A stretch of DNA of 59,987 nt from Alcanivorax sp. 1008 (GTDB lineage: Bacteria; Pseudomonadota; Gammaproteobacteria; Pseudomonadales; Alcanivoracaceae): positions 1 to 59,987 of the forward strand of contig NZ_JAFMPS010000014.1 of NCBI RefSeq assembly GCF_020667895.1. The letters are read 5' to 3'. Positions within the stretch are counted from its first letter, which is position 1. Every line of letters begins with the position of its first letter. Positions 25,341 to 34,003 of the stretch are shown piece after piece. The position numbers and the translations under genes were made by a program. The notes beneath the pieces were generated by a model, which was given only the letters and a program-made list of their open reading frames with translations, did no database searches and was not told the DNA's origin.

Positions 25341-27617
25341 AGGGCTGCGAACTGCAGAAGGAGACGCTGAGCGCCCGGTGGGGCGAGCAGGTCTGGCTTT
25401 GCCAGAAGTTTGTTCACGAGGCGGCAGGCCTGTGTGCTGTGTCAGAATTTTTCCTTTGCTCGCAGCGCTACTCTTGCCGGTTGTGCGGCGCTGATGAGCG
25501 TCAGCTGAGTTCTTGCGACGCGGCGCTTGATAGTCACGGCCATCGCTGGGTTGAGTTTTGGGAATTAACTGGTGTTTGCCATCACCAATCAGATCCGCTC
25601 GACCCATTCGTTTTAATGCGTCGCGCAGCAGTGGCCAGTTTCTTGGATCATGATAACGCAAGAAGGCCTTGTGCAGTTTGCGCTGTTCCGGGGTTTTCGG
25701 TGTTTCTATGTTGTCACTCTTGTAGGTTATTCGGCGCAGAGGATTCTTGCCCGAATAATACATGGCTGTAGCGCTGGCCATCGGTGACGGATAAAAAGCC
25801 TGTACTTGATCTGCGCGGAAGCCATAGCGCTTGAGCCACAATGCAAGATTCATCATGTCTTCATCGCTGGTGCCTGGATGGGCAGCAATAAAGTAGGGGA
25901 TCAGATACTGTTCCTTGCCGGCTTCCTTGCTGAAGCGCTCGAACATTTCCCGGAACGTATCGTAGGAGCCGATGCCCGGTTTCATCATTTTTGACAATGG
26001 ACCCTGCTCGGTATGCTCCGGAGCAATTTTCAGATAGCCGCCAACATGATGGGTGACCAGCTCACGGACATACTCGGGATCTTTTACCGCCAGGTCATAA
26101 CGCAGCCCGGAAGCAATCAGAATTTTTTTCACACCTTTGATGTTACGTGCGTTGCGATACAGCTGGGTCAGATGCGAGTGATCGGTGTTGAGGTTTTCGC
26201 AGATGCCGGGATAGACGCAGCTTGGCTTGCGGCAGGCAGCTTCGATTTCCGGGCTCTTGCAGGCAATCCGATACATATTGGCGGTGGGGCCACCAAGGTC
26301 AGAAATTATCCCGGTAAAGCCTTTGACCTTGTCACGGATTTGTTCGATCTCTCGCAATACAGATTCTTCCGAACGGTTCTGTATGATGCGGCCCTCATGC
26401 TCGGTGATTGAGCAAAAAGTACAGCCACCGAAACATCCACGCATGATATTCACTGAGAAACGAATCATTTCCCATGCCGGGATTTTCGCATCGCCGTAGA
26501 TCGGGTGTGGTGAGCGCGCATAGGGCAGGTCGAAGACGTAATCCATTTCTTCCGTGGTCAGTGGAATCGGAGGTGGATTCAGCCAGACATCAATTTCCGC
26601 ATGGCGCTGAACTAGCGCGCGGGCATTGCCCGGGTTTGTTTCCAGGTGTAGCACCCGACTGGCATGGGCATAGAGCACCGGGTCGTTGCGTACTTTTTCA
26701 AATGATGGCAGCCGGATCACGGTGTGATCCCGCTTTAGTTTTGGGTGCGGCAGGATCTGCACTACCTGCTCACCTGCGTCATTAATGTCAACGCCAAGCA
26801 TGGGGTTGTTACGTCGCTCGACTTCGCACTCGTCCAGTTCCTGAGTGTTAACGTAGGGATTGATAATCCTGTCGACCCGGCCAGGACGGTCAATCCGAGT
26901 GGAGTCAATTTCCCAGTAATCCTCTGGAGTATCGCGGCGAATAAAGGCGCTGCCGCGGATATCAGTAATAGAGTCCACTGACTCGCCCCTGGCCAGGCGG
27001 TGAGCCACCTCGACGATGGCTCGCTCGGCATTGCCATAAAGCAGCAGGTCAGCGGTGGCATCCAGCAGGATCGAGCGCCGTACCTTATCCTGCCAGTAAT
27101 CGTAGTGGGCAATGCGGCGCAGCGAGGCCTCGATGCCGCCAAGAACAACCGGCACCTCTGGCCAGGCTTCTTTACAGCGCTGGGAGTAGACCAGTGAACT
27201 GCGGTCCGGCCGTTTTCCGGCCTCCCCTCCGGCGGTGTAGGCATCATCAGAGCGAGGTTTGCGGTCCGCAGTGTAGCGGTTGATCATGGAGTCCATGTTG
27301 CCGGCGGCCACCCCGAAGAACAGGTTCGGCTGGCCCAGTGCCATAAAGGCCTCTTTTGAAGTCCAGTCTGGCTGGGCAATGATGCCCACCCGGAAGCCCT
27401 GAGCCTCTAGCAGGCGGCCGATGATAGCCATGCCGAAAGAAGGGTGGTCAACATAGGCGTCGCCAGTGACAATAATAATGTCGCAGGAGTCCCAGCCAAG
27501 TTGGTCCATTTCCGCCCGGGACATGGGCAGGAACGGTGCGGTACCAAAGCACTCAGCCCAGTAACGTGAATAGCCGAACAGGCTGGTGCGGGGACGGGGA
27601 ATAGACAGGGCAGACAT
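25320..27617 (-). CDS. ygiQ: YgiQ-family radical SAM protein
   Basis: A 765-residue cytoplasmic protein of the YgiQ family (UPF0313), whose reaction is not established. The N-terminal part ([20 protein letters not shown], then [19 protein letters not shown]) is a B12-binding-like fold typical of the family. The radical SAM CxxxCxxC motif is CFGGCTFC near residue 375, in [10 protein letters not shown]. The C-terminal 90 residues are a Lys/Arg/Ser-rich disordered tail, longer than the core needs. I chose ATG 27617 ([12 protein letters not shown]) because it aligns with the usual family start; an upstream ATG at 27647 and a start at 27668 are less likely. The final codons are inside the shared terminator hairpin. 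Confidence 0.88.
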   Translation of the reverse strand: MSALSIPRPRTSLFGYSRYWAECFGTAPFLPMSRAEMDQLGWDSCDIIIVTGDAYVDHPSFGMAIIGRLLEAQGFRVGIIAQPDWTSKEAFMALGQPNLFFGVAAGNMDSMINRYTADRKPRSDDAYTAGGEAGKRPDRSSLVYSQRCKEAWPEVPVVLGGIEASLRRIAHYDYWQDKVRRSILLDATADLLLYGNAERAIVEVAHRLARGESVDSITDIRGSAFIRRDTPEDYWEIDSTRIDRPGRVDRIINPYVNTQELDECEVERRNNPMLGVDINDAGEQVVQILPHPKLKRDHTVIRLPSFEKVRNDPVLYAHASRVLHLETNPGNARALVQRHAEIDVWLNPPPIPLTTEEMDYVFDLPYARSPHPIYGDAKIPAWEMIRFSVNIMRGCFGGCTFCSITEHEGRIIQNRSEESVLREIEQIRDKVKGFTGIISDLGGPTANMYRIACKSPEIEAACRKPSCVYPGICENLNTDHSHLTQLYRNARNIKGVKKILIASGLRYDLAVKDPEYVRELVTHHVGGYLKIAPEHTEQGPLSKMMKPGIGSYDTFREMFERFSKEAGKEQYLIPYFIAAHPGTSDEDMMNLALWLKRYGFRADQVQAFYPSPMASATAMYYSGKNPLRRITYKSDNIETPKTPEQRKLHKAFLRYHDPRNWPLLRDALKRMGRADLIGDGKHQLIPKTQPSDGRDYQAPRRKNSADAHQRRTTGKSSAASKGKILTQHTGLPPREQTSGKARPARPTGRSASPSAVRSPKKRTPR

Positions 27618-27804
27618 GGGGTATCCGGAAACTGCTGAGTGGCGCATTGTACTCTCTGCAAGGGCCAACAGCGACCGGCCAGCCGCTGATAGGAGGGCGG
27701 TTGCTGGGGCTGGTAGCGCCGCCAGCCCGGTGACTGCTCCGTCATTTGTAAAAACAAGTGTTATTCGGGCTGCGGGCAGGGGTTACCTGATACAAGTCAT
27801 GAAA

Positions 27805-27820
27805 TGTGAGCCGCATCACG
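27805..27820 (+). promoter_or_regulatory. CRP/Vfr-like site upstream of the 192-aa unknown gene
   Basis: TGTGA (27805-27809), six bases, TCACG (27816-27820), preceded by AAA. This differs by one base from the CRP consensus TGTGA-N6-TCACA. A possible -10 (TAAGAT or GATAAT, 27822-27830) follows immediately, so binding here would more likely repress than activate. Only the motif is seen. Confidence 0.45.
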
Positions 27821-27862
27821 CTAAGATAATGTCACCATGAGATTGTTAAAGGGAAGTCGGCC

Positions 27863-28441
27863 ATGTCCATGATCAGCGCTGCCGCCATTGACCTTCAGTC
27901 AGACGAGAGTCTGATCTGGAGCTTGAGCGAGTTCGACGATCATCGCCGGGCGGTTGAGTTTGTACGTCACTTTCGTGACTCTCTTTGCATTTACTCCAAT
28001 AAAGTCGGCCAGATATATGCCTGCTACGACGTCATTGTACCGGCCGGTGATGTCCCGGACTTGGTAGTTGTGCCTGATCTTGAAGCATTTACCGAAACCT
28101 GGTACGAGGTGGCGGAGAAGGCCATTCTGCCGACGGGCTATACCATCGTCCCTGGTGGCGTGGTTGGTCGTTCTGGCCTGTACCTGCATATGAAAGATGC
28201 TGACGGTAAAGGTAAAGCCGTGCCGTTGGCCGCAGGATTGCAGGCGGCGGCGGAGGAGTTTGAGGCCCGTGGTGAAGAGTTTCTGCCCATTCTGACCAAG
28301 GGTGATTTGCGGGCCTTCAAGAAGCAGGCGCCGATGTTGCATCTGCACCGCCTTGACCCGCATATGATGTCGGAAAAATCCCGATTTGAGCTGAATGACA
28401 TTCGCAGCAGCATGAAGAAAAAGCTGCGCGCTTGTTGTTAA
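27863..28441 (+). CDS. Conserved-looking protein of unknown function (192 aa)
   Basis: A soluble protein without signal peptide or membrane segment. Residues about 20-75 (WSLSEFDDHRRAVEFVRHFRDSLC... YDVIVPAGDVPDLVVVPD) look like a mixed alpha/beta fold. The last 20 residues are Lys/Arg-rich and end in a Cys-Cys pair. The ATG at 27863 has GGGAAG about seven bases upstream; an internal ATG two codons later is possible. A CRP-like site lies upstream and an intrinsic terminator directly follows, so it is probably monocistronic. I do not recognise a family and propose no function. Confidence 0.6.
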   Translation: MSMISAAAIDLQSDESLIWSLSEFDDHRRAVEFVRHFRDSLCIYSNKVGQIYACYDVIVPAGDVPDLVVVPDLEAFTETWYEVAEKAILPTGYTIVPGGVVGRSGLYLHMKDADGKGKAVPLAAGLQAAAEEFEARGEEFLPILTKGDLRAFKKQAPMLHLHRLDPHMMSEKSRFELNDIRSSMKKKLRACC

Positions 28442-28457
28442 GCATTGCTGGAAATAG

Positions 28458-28485
28458 AAAGGGCGCCTATTGGCGCCCTTTTTTA
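28458..28485. terminator. Intrinsic terminator between the unknown gene and the PF10118 gene
   Basis: GGGCGCC (28461-28467), loop TATT, GGCGCCC (28472-28478), then TTTTTT. AAA on the left flank lets it work for the convergent minus-strand gene too. Confidence 0.85.
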
Positions 28486-28494
28486 TTGCTTTTT

Positions 28495-29349
28495 TCAAGC
28501 GGCAGCGGGTTGATCCAATATCTGCCGCCATTCATTTATTAATGCACTGTTGTCATGTTGCCAGGGGTGGAAGTCCGGGCGCAGATACTGCAGATATTCA
28601 GGTATGACGGGTAGCAGCAAGCCGTTGATGCCGAATAATTTCCACAGCCCTTTGGCCACCTTTAGTGGTCTGCGATGCATTTTGTCATGTTTCAGAAAGG
28701 CAGCTGTGTAGGTGGTGGTGTAGCTGGCTAAAGCAAAGCTGGCGCTGAGGAAAATGCGCACGCGCGTGGCGTAGTCACCGGATACATCCTGATAGAGGTC
28801 GTAGGCCACGCCTTTATGTTCAGTTTCTTCGATTGCATGCCAGGCCCACAGGTCACGCACACTTGGATCGATTTTCTCGAGCAGCGCGGGATCACTCAGC
28901 AGACGATGGGCCAAAATGGCTGTGATGTGTTCCAGACCAGCAGTAGCCGCCAATTGCTGCAATTTCGACAGTCGCTTGCGGCCAATGGCGATAAATTTCT
29001 GGGCCAACGCTTGGCCGCCTTCGGCTTCTTCTTTGTAGCCCTGAGTGGCGAGCATTCTGTTGAAGCTGTCATGCTCCAGCGAGTGCATGGCCTCCTGACC
29101 GATGAACCCGGATATTTCTTGCTGACGAGCCTTGTCGGTCACAGTGTCTCGGAACTCGCGTACGGAATCCACGAACATGCGCTCGCCATCCGGGAAGGTT
29201 AGCGACAGCGCGTTGAGAAAGTGGCTGAGTACCGGGTCATTATCAAACCAATAGCGGGGCACATCGGCGAAGCCAAAGTCCTGACGCTGAGGAGTGATCT
29301 GCACATGAACTGGCTTGCTGGCGGTCTTCTTGCGCGTATTAAGAACCAT
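28495..29349 (-). CDS. Ferritin-like 'metal-dependent hydrolase' (PF10118 type), copy 1
   Basis: A 284-residue soluble protein of the predicted metal-dependent hydrolase family. Conserved Glu/His clusters typical of a diiron four-helix bundle are visible: FIGQEAMHSLEH near residue 90, a Glu-His pair in GLEHITAILAH near 142, and WAWHAIEETEHKGVAYD near 175. The C-terminus has FHPWQHDN. The true reaction of the family is unknown despite the name. It is divergent from an AraC regulator at 29484 and has a clear paralogue at 45849, also divergent from an AraC gene. The shared blocks (FP.GER.F.DSVR; GFIGQEA.HS.EH; WAWHAIEE.EHK) show the two are related. Confidence 0.82.
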   Translation of the reverse strand: MVLNTRKKTASKPVHVQITPQRQDFGFADVPRYWFDNDPVLSHFLNALSLTFPDGERMFVDSVREFRDTVTDKARQQEISGFIGQEAMHSLEHDSFNRMLATQGYKEEAEGGQALAQKFIAIGRKRLSKLQQLAATAGLEHITAILAHRLLSDPALLEKIDPSVRDLWAWHAIEETEHKGVAYDLYQDVSGDYATRVRIFLSASFALASYTTTYTAAFLKHDKMHRRPLKVAKGLWKLFGINGLLLPVIPEYLQYLRPDFHPWQHDNSALINEWRQILDQPAAA

Positions 29350-29402
29350 GCTGCATTCCTCGGTTGACTGCGGCGCCGGTTGGTCAGGGCACTGGGGGTG
29401 CC

Positions 29403-29455
29403 GACCAAGCGCCTGCTTGGTCTATGCTTGGGGAGTCTGACAGTCGTGGCTGTCA
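29403..29455. promoter_or_regulatory. Two palindromes in the PF10118/AraC divergent promoter
   Basis: The first palindrome is GACCAAGC-GCCT-GCTTGGTC (29403-29422), with an extra TTGGTC half-site at 29380-29385. The second is TGACAG-TCGTGG-CTGTCA (29438-29455). Both lie between the two divergent start codons, where operators for the AraC protein would be expected. Binding is inferred only from position and symmetry. Confidence 0.45.
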
Positions 29456-29483
29456 TCGTCTCGTCGAGGAGGGCCAGCAATTG

Positions 29484-30545
29484 GTGAGTATGGGCCACAA
29501 TAAAAGCACCGGTCTGCCTCAGGTAGGGGTGCCGGGAATCTACATGCTGCTGCTTTGCGATGTCCTGCGAAGGTTTGGTCATGATGACAGTCGCATGTTG
29601 GCGGAGCTGAACATCTCACGCTCTGGCCTGTTATCACCGGAAAGTCGCATCCCGGTGTTATTTGCCCATAGTGCTGCCCGCTACGCTATTGCTCGGTGCG
29701 GTGATCAGGGGCTGGGGCCTGCCTATGCGGCGGCTTTGAAGGTCACGCTGCATGGCCCGCTGGGCATGATGGCGCTTTCCAGCCCTACCATTGGTGCGGC
29801 GGTCGATGCGGCCGGGCGCTACCTGGTCCTGCGGGCACCATTTCTGGCCATGAGCCACCGTATCGATGGCGACCGTGTGCGTATCCGCTTCGAGGCTCGT
29901 GATGACCTTGCTGATCTGAATGACTTTGTTATGGAAATTATGCTGTTGGGGCTGGCGCATATGGCCGAGCAGTTACTCGGCGGATCGTTAAAGGGGGGTA
30001 TGATCAGCATGCCGGGAGAGCCGCCCGCATGGTATCAGCGAGGCCGAATCGCCTTGCCCGTACCGATTCACTATCGGGCGCAGGATCATGAGCTAATCTT
30101 GCCACTGCAGGTGTTTGAAGCGGCGCCACAGCTGGCCGATCCGGCGGTGGCTGCGGTGGCGAGGGAGCAGTGCGAGCAGGAGTTTCGGCAACTGTTCCGA
30201 GAAGTTAATCGGCTTAGCGATCGTATTAGCAGTTTGTTGGCGGCCTGTCCGGATGCCACAGCTTTGCCAGATCTGGAAACTATGGCACGTCAGCTGCACA
30301 TGTCCAGCCGGACCATGAAGCGACGCTTGCAGGAAGAGGGTAGTCAGTGGCGCTGGCTGCTGGATGCCGAACTATGCCGGCGTGCGTGTCAGTCATTACG
30401 CCATCCAGATGTTCATATCAGCGAGGTGGCATTCGAGTTGGGCTATCAGGATGTGTCTAATTTCTCTCGGGCCTTTCGCCGCTGGACCGGCAAGACACCA
30501 AAGGCCTGGCGGGACAATCCCCCTGTTTCGGGGAGTGTCCACTGA
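29484..30545 (+). CDS. AraC-family regulator (OruR-like), divergent from PF10118 copy 1
   Basis: A transcription regulator of about 353 residues. The N-terminal ligand-sensing domain has the subfamily hallmark (LKVTLHGPLGMMALSSPTIG, then AAGRYLVLRAPFL). The C-terminal double helix-turn-helix reads LETMARQLHMSSRTMKRRLQEEG and ISEVAFELGYQDVSNFSRAFRRWTGKTPKAWR. The start is chosen from AGGAGGG at 29467-29473: GTG 29484 or TTG 29481 fit it, while ATG 29490 (MGHNKSTG) is also possible. It probably controls the divergent PF10118 gene; the effector is unknown. Four further members of this subfamily occur in the window. Confidence 0.85.
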   Translation: MSMGHNKSTGLPQVGVPGIYMLLLCDVLRRFGHDDSRMLAELNISRSGLLSPESRIPVLFAHSAARYAIARCGDQGLGPAYAAALKVTLHGPLGMMALSSPTIGAAVDAAGRYLVLRAPFLAMSHRIDGDRVRIRFEARDDLADLNDFVMEIMLLGLAHMAEQLLGGSLKGGMISMPGEPPAWYQRGRIALPVPIHYRAQDHELILPLQVFEAAPQLADPAVAAVAREQCEQEFRQLFREVNRLSDRISSLLAACPDATALPDLETMARQLHMSSRTMKRRLQEEGSQWRWLLDAELCRRACQSLRHPDVHISEVAFELGYQDVSNFSRAFRRWTGKTPKAWRDNPPVSGSVH

Positions 30546-30619
30546 ACTACGCTAAAGGTAGGGTTCAACGGCGGATCACTGCGTATCGCCAACACCCTTT
30601 CTTTACGGAGATGTTCATA

Positions 30620-31765
30620 ATGCACGTCAGGATGAAACCATCATTACTCGCCGCTTCACTGTCTGCTGCTGCTTTTTTGGCAGGTTGTGTTACTGCACCA
30701 CCACCGCCGCCGACCTATAACCCCGCAGATGCCGCGGCCAATCAGGCGGCAACTTTTGTTGGCAGTAATAAGCCGGCCAAGAACATGCAGAAGGTCAAGA
30801 AGGTGGCTCTGACCGGCTGCAACGTAATGTTTGCAGATAAATCCAGTGGCAGCGCGTCTACAGGTGCTGGCATGTTCGGTGACAGGGCGACTAATGATAC
30901 CCGTCGTGTGGACGAGAAAGTGATTGTGGTTTACAGCATGACTGGTCTGGATGAGCCGGCCATGCAGAAAATGACCGATGATATCTGTCAGGATGCTGAG
31001 AAGCGTATGGCTGCTTCTGGTCTGGAGGTAATGCCCCGTTCGGAGTTGGCTAAAAGCGAAAGCTACCAGAAATTGCTCGAAGCTGGCCGCAAGAGCCCCT
31101 ATGAATTCAAGGTCGGGCAAAGCACCTATAAAGTCTTTTCCGCCTCCGGCAGCTCCATTTTTGATCCTCGCTATATCGGCACCGTGTCTGGCCTCGGTCA
31201 GGCTTTCAAGCAGGCTGGCGGCAACTCAGCGCTGATGCTGGAAACCCGCGCGATGAACGAGCTGGGCGTGGATTCCGTGCAGATCAACATGCTGGTGGAT
31301 TTCGCCCAGATTCAGTCCGATGGCCACAGCAAAGCTTTCCAACTCAGTGATAAGGACACTGCCAGAGTAGATGCCAAGGTGCAGCTTGCTGTCAGTGGTG
31401 ATATCAAGATTCAGCCGGTCAGCGAGCTGAAGTGTTGGAAGGCACTGGGTGGTCGCACCGATTGCATGATGAAAAACAATGCCACCCCGGTGTTCTTCAC
31501 CAAGATTCCGGTGCTGGCCGAGGAGCCGTTCTACAAGCAGGTGCGTGAGGCGACCAAGACCAGTGACAAGGTTGCTTCTGGTCTGACCAAAGGCCTGGCC
31601 ATGCTGTCTGCAATGGGAGGCGTATCCAGCACCTCCACCAGTATCACCCGTTACGAGGTTGTTGTTGAGCCTGCCCAATTTGCGCAGGTCAGCCGCAAGT
31701 ACATGGACGGCTTTATGGATATGCTGTTTATCAGTGCTAACAATGCTCGCAGCGCTACCAAGTAG
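30620..31765 (+). CDS. Predicted lipoprotein of unknown function (381 aa)
   Basis: An exported lipoprotein: signal peptide with lipobox LAGC, then a Pro-rich linker (PPPPPTY). The mature part has two conserved-looking regions, around residues 55-130 (VKKVALTGCNVMFADKSSG, then VYSMTGLDEPAMQKMTDDIC) and around 185-235 (VSGLGQAFKQAGGNSALML, then DSVQINMLVDFAQI). I prefer ATG 30620, nine bases after GGAG; ATG 30611 directly abuts that ribosome binding site. It stands alone with a strong terminator behind it. The family is not recognised. The hydrophobic GLTKGLAMLSAMGGV near 330 could be a surface loop or weak membrane contact. Confidence 0.65.
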   Translation: MHVRMKPSLLAASLSAAAFLAGCVTAPPPPPTYNPADAAANQAATFVGSNKPAKNMQKVKKVALTGCNVMFADKSSGSASTGAGMFGDRATNDTRRVDEKVIVVYSMTGLDEPAMQKMTDDICQDAEKRMAASGLEVMPRSELAKSESYQKLLEAGRKSPYEFKVGQSTYKVFSASGSSIFDPRYIGTVSGLGQAFKQAGGNSALMLETRAMNELGVDSVQINMLVDFAQIQSDGHSKAFQLSDKDTARVDAKVQLAVSGDIKIQPVSELKCWKALGGRTDCMMKNNATPVFFTKIPVLAEEPFYKQVREATKTSDKVASGLTKGLAMLSAMGGVSSTSTSITRYEVVVEPAQFAQVSRKYMDGFMDMLFISANNARSATK

Positions 31766-31788
31766 TATCAGTAGCGGTTAGACAGTTG

Positions 31789-31817
31789 GGGGCGGCTTCG
31801 GCCGCCCTTTTTCTTTC
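31789..31817 (+). terminator. Intrinsic terminator after the lipoprotein gene
   Basis: GGGCGGC (31790-31796), tetraloop TTCG, GCCGCCC (31801-31807), then TTTTTCTTTC. Confidence 0.9.
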
Positions 31818-31896
31818 AGGGTGCTGGCCCTTGACGGTCATGACCCGGTATTGACCGGCATCCGCTATACTTCCCGCTCTTTAAGGGGAGAATGCC

Positions 31897-32979
31897 ATGA
31901 AGTATCGCGGTGCCAGCCAGTTTCGTCATGACCAGCCGTCCCGTGTCGGCCTGTTGATCACCAATCTTGGTACCCCGGACGCACCCACCACACCGGCGCT
32001 GCGTCGATATCTGGCTGAGTTTCTGTCTGATCCGCGGGTGGTGGAAGTGCCACGGCTACTGTGGATGCTGATTCTCCATGGCATCATTTTGCGTGTTCGC
32101 CCGCGCCGTTCTGCCCATGCCTATCAAAGTGTCTGGACTGACGCCGGCTCGCCACTGATGTTGCACACTGTGGCCCAGCGCGATGCGTTGCGCGCAGCGC
32201 TGAAGCCGAAGTGGGGTGACGACCTGATAGTGGAATGCGCCATGCGCTATGGCAATCCGTCTATTACCAGTGTGCTTGAGTCCATGCAGCAACAGGGTGT
32301 ACGTCAACTGCTGGTATTACCGCTTTATCCGCAGTACTCCGCAGCGACCACGGCATCAACCTTTGATGCGCTGGCAGCGGATTTTAGCCAACGCCGTTGG
32401 TTGCCGGATCTGCGCTTTATCAGCCACTACCACGACTTTTCGCCCTACATTGAGGCGTTGGCCAGCCAGGTCGAGTCACACTGGGCGCAACATGGCCAGC
32501 CAGATAAATTAGTGCTCTCTTACCATGGTGTACCGCAGCGCTATCTAGACAATGGTGATCCCTACCATTGCGAATGCCACAAGACATCGCGACTGCTGGC
32601 CGAACGATTGGGTTTGAGCAAGGATCAATACATCACAACCTTCCAGTCCCGCTTTGGACGTGAGGAGTGGTTGAAGCCCTATACCGATGAAACTCTGAAG
32701 TCCCTGCCCGGTCAGGGTGTCAAACATGTGCAGGTGGTCTGCCCGGGCTTTTCTTCGGATTGCCTGGAAACCATTGAGGAAGTTGATATCGAAAACCGTG
32801 AATACTTCATGGCAGCGGGAGGAGAAAAGTTTCACTACATCCCGGCATTAAATGCTCTGCCATCGCATATTCAAGCATTGCAGGCGTTGATTGAGCAGGA
32901 GCTATGCGGCTGGCGAGCAGCAGATAATTCGGGCCAAGTGCTGCAGGCTAGAAAGGAGAGGGCAGAAGCGCTGTCCTGA
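31897..32979 (+). CDS. hemH: Ferrochelatase HemH
   Basis: Inserts Fe(II) into protoporphyrin IX, the last step of protoheme synthesis, at the inner face of the cytoplasmic membrane. At 360 residues it has normal length. Diagnostic motifs are GLLITNLGTPDAPTTPALRRYLAEFL (residues about 18-43), VLPLYPQYSAATTASTFD near 140, the catalytic-histidine segment LSYHGVPQRYLDNGDPYHCECH near 208, FQSRFGREEWLKPYTD near 250, and CPGFSSDCLETIEEV near 285. The start has AAGGGGAG upstream. Ferrochelatase is a housekeeping gene, but it also supplies the heme needed for the 25 c-type sites of the upstream operon; there is no sign of shared transcription. Confidence 0.94.
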   Translation: MKYRGASQFRHDQPSRVGLLITNLGTPDAPTTPALRRYLAEFLSDPRVVEVPRLLWMLILHGIILRVRPRRSAHAYQSVWTDAGSPLMLHTVAQRDALRAALKPKWGDDLIVECAMRYGNPSITSVLESMQQQGVRQLLVLPLYPQYSAATTASTFDALAADFSQRRWLPDLRFISHYHDFSPYIEALASQVESHWAQHGQPDKLVLSYHGVPQRYLDNGDPYHCECHKTSRLLAERLGLSKDQYITTFQSRFGREEWLKPYTDETLKSLPGQGVKHVQVVCPGFSSDCLETIEEVDIENREYFMAAGGEKFHYIPALNALPSHIQALQALIEQELCGWRAADNSGQVLQARKERAEALS

Positions 32980-32980
32980 T

Positions 32981-33919
32981 TTAGAGAATGCTTTTCAGTA
33001 CCTTTCTTACTGCGCCCCAGCGATTCACCAGCAGCGCGGTAAAAATCAACAGGCATCCGGCTAGCTGCATGGGTGCCATGGTTTCACCAAACCAGAGTGC
33101 TGCCAGTAGTGCAACCCAGACTGGTTCGACAATCATGATCACTACGCCGTGACTGGTAGTGGACAAACTCTGAGCCCAGGTTTGGAAAAAGAAACGGGCT
33201 GATGTGCCGATAATGGCACTGGCCGCAATCCAGACATATAGCATCGGTGCAAAATTGTTAAAGGTGGGTTGCCAGGGCTCCAGCACTAGTGATGCCAGCC
33301 CGGTGACCATGGATACGGTCAGAACCATAAGTGTGGTCAGTGCCAATGGCGGCACACCCTGACGCTGGCGTACCTCGCCGCTTTTGTTGGTTGCCGAGCT
33401 GGTGTTGGCTGCCCGGGTGTTGAGGGCGTAGTAGAAGGCAAAGCCGAAAGCCGAGGTGAAAAAGAAAATCTGGCCGATCTCAGGGCGAAAGCCATCTTTC
33501 AAAGCCAGTAACGCGAGACCGACCAAGGCCACCGGAATGGCCAGCCAGGTGCTTATTGGTGGCGTTTCGGCAAACAGAAAACGGCCAATAAGCGGCACCA
33601 TCAGCACCCCGAGAATAGTCAGAAATGCACCTTCACCGACATGGCTGGCGTGGGTCAGGCCGAGCACCCAAAAGCACATGGCAAAACCAAACACCAGTCC
33701 GACCCGGATTGCTCGCCAGGTCTGCTCGCCACTGATCTCCATAAGTTGACGTCGAGCCAGAATTGCCAGCAGGGTGCCAGCAAGCATGAAGCGCAGGCAC
33801 ATAAACAGCAGTGGTGGCATCAACTGCACGGCCTCACGGGAAAAAATCCAGCTGAGTGCAGACAATACGGTGACCAGCACCAGCAATAGATCAGATTGAC
33901 TAGCCTTGGACAACGGCAC
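32981..33919 (-). CDS. EamA/DMT-family membrane transporter
   Basis: A 312-residue inner-membrane protein with about ten hydrophobic helices in two EamA-type halves. Typical pieces are SREAVQLMPPLLFMCLRFMLAGTLLAIL in the first half and IMIVEPVWVALLAALWFGETMAPMQLAGCLLIFTALLVNRW at the end. I place the start at GTG 33919 (encoding MPLSKASQSDLLLVL), because the open frame upstream only mirrors the divergent phospholipase-D-like gene and the membrane fold begins here. Substrates of this superfamily vary (amino acids, metabolites), and none can be named. It converges with hemH, whose stop lies one base away. Confidence 0.8.
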   Translation of the reverse strand: MPLSKASQSDLLLVLVTVLSALSWIFSREAVQLMPPLLFMCLRFMLAGTLLAILARRQLMEISGEQTWRAIRVGLVFGFAMCFWVLGLTHASHVGEGAFLTILGVLMVPLIGRFLFAETPPISTWLAIPVALVGLALLALKDGFRPEIGQIFFFTSAFGFAFYYALNTRAANTSSATNKSGEVRQRQGVPPLALTTLMVLTVSMVTGLASLVLEPWQPTFNNFAPMLYVWIAASAIIGTSARFFFQTWAQSLSTTSHGVVIMIVEPVWVALLAALWFGETMAPMQLAGCLLIFTALLVNRWGAVRKVLKSIL

Positions 33920-34003
33920 AGTAATAGCTCGGCGGCAGGACAGTAATGGCCGCGCAGCATAGCATGGGGCACAATCCACTGGCAGGCATATAGAGGCCAA
34001 TAG

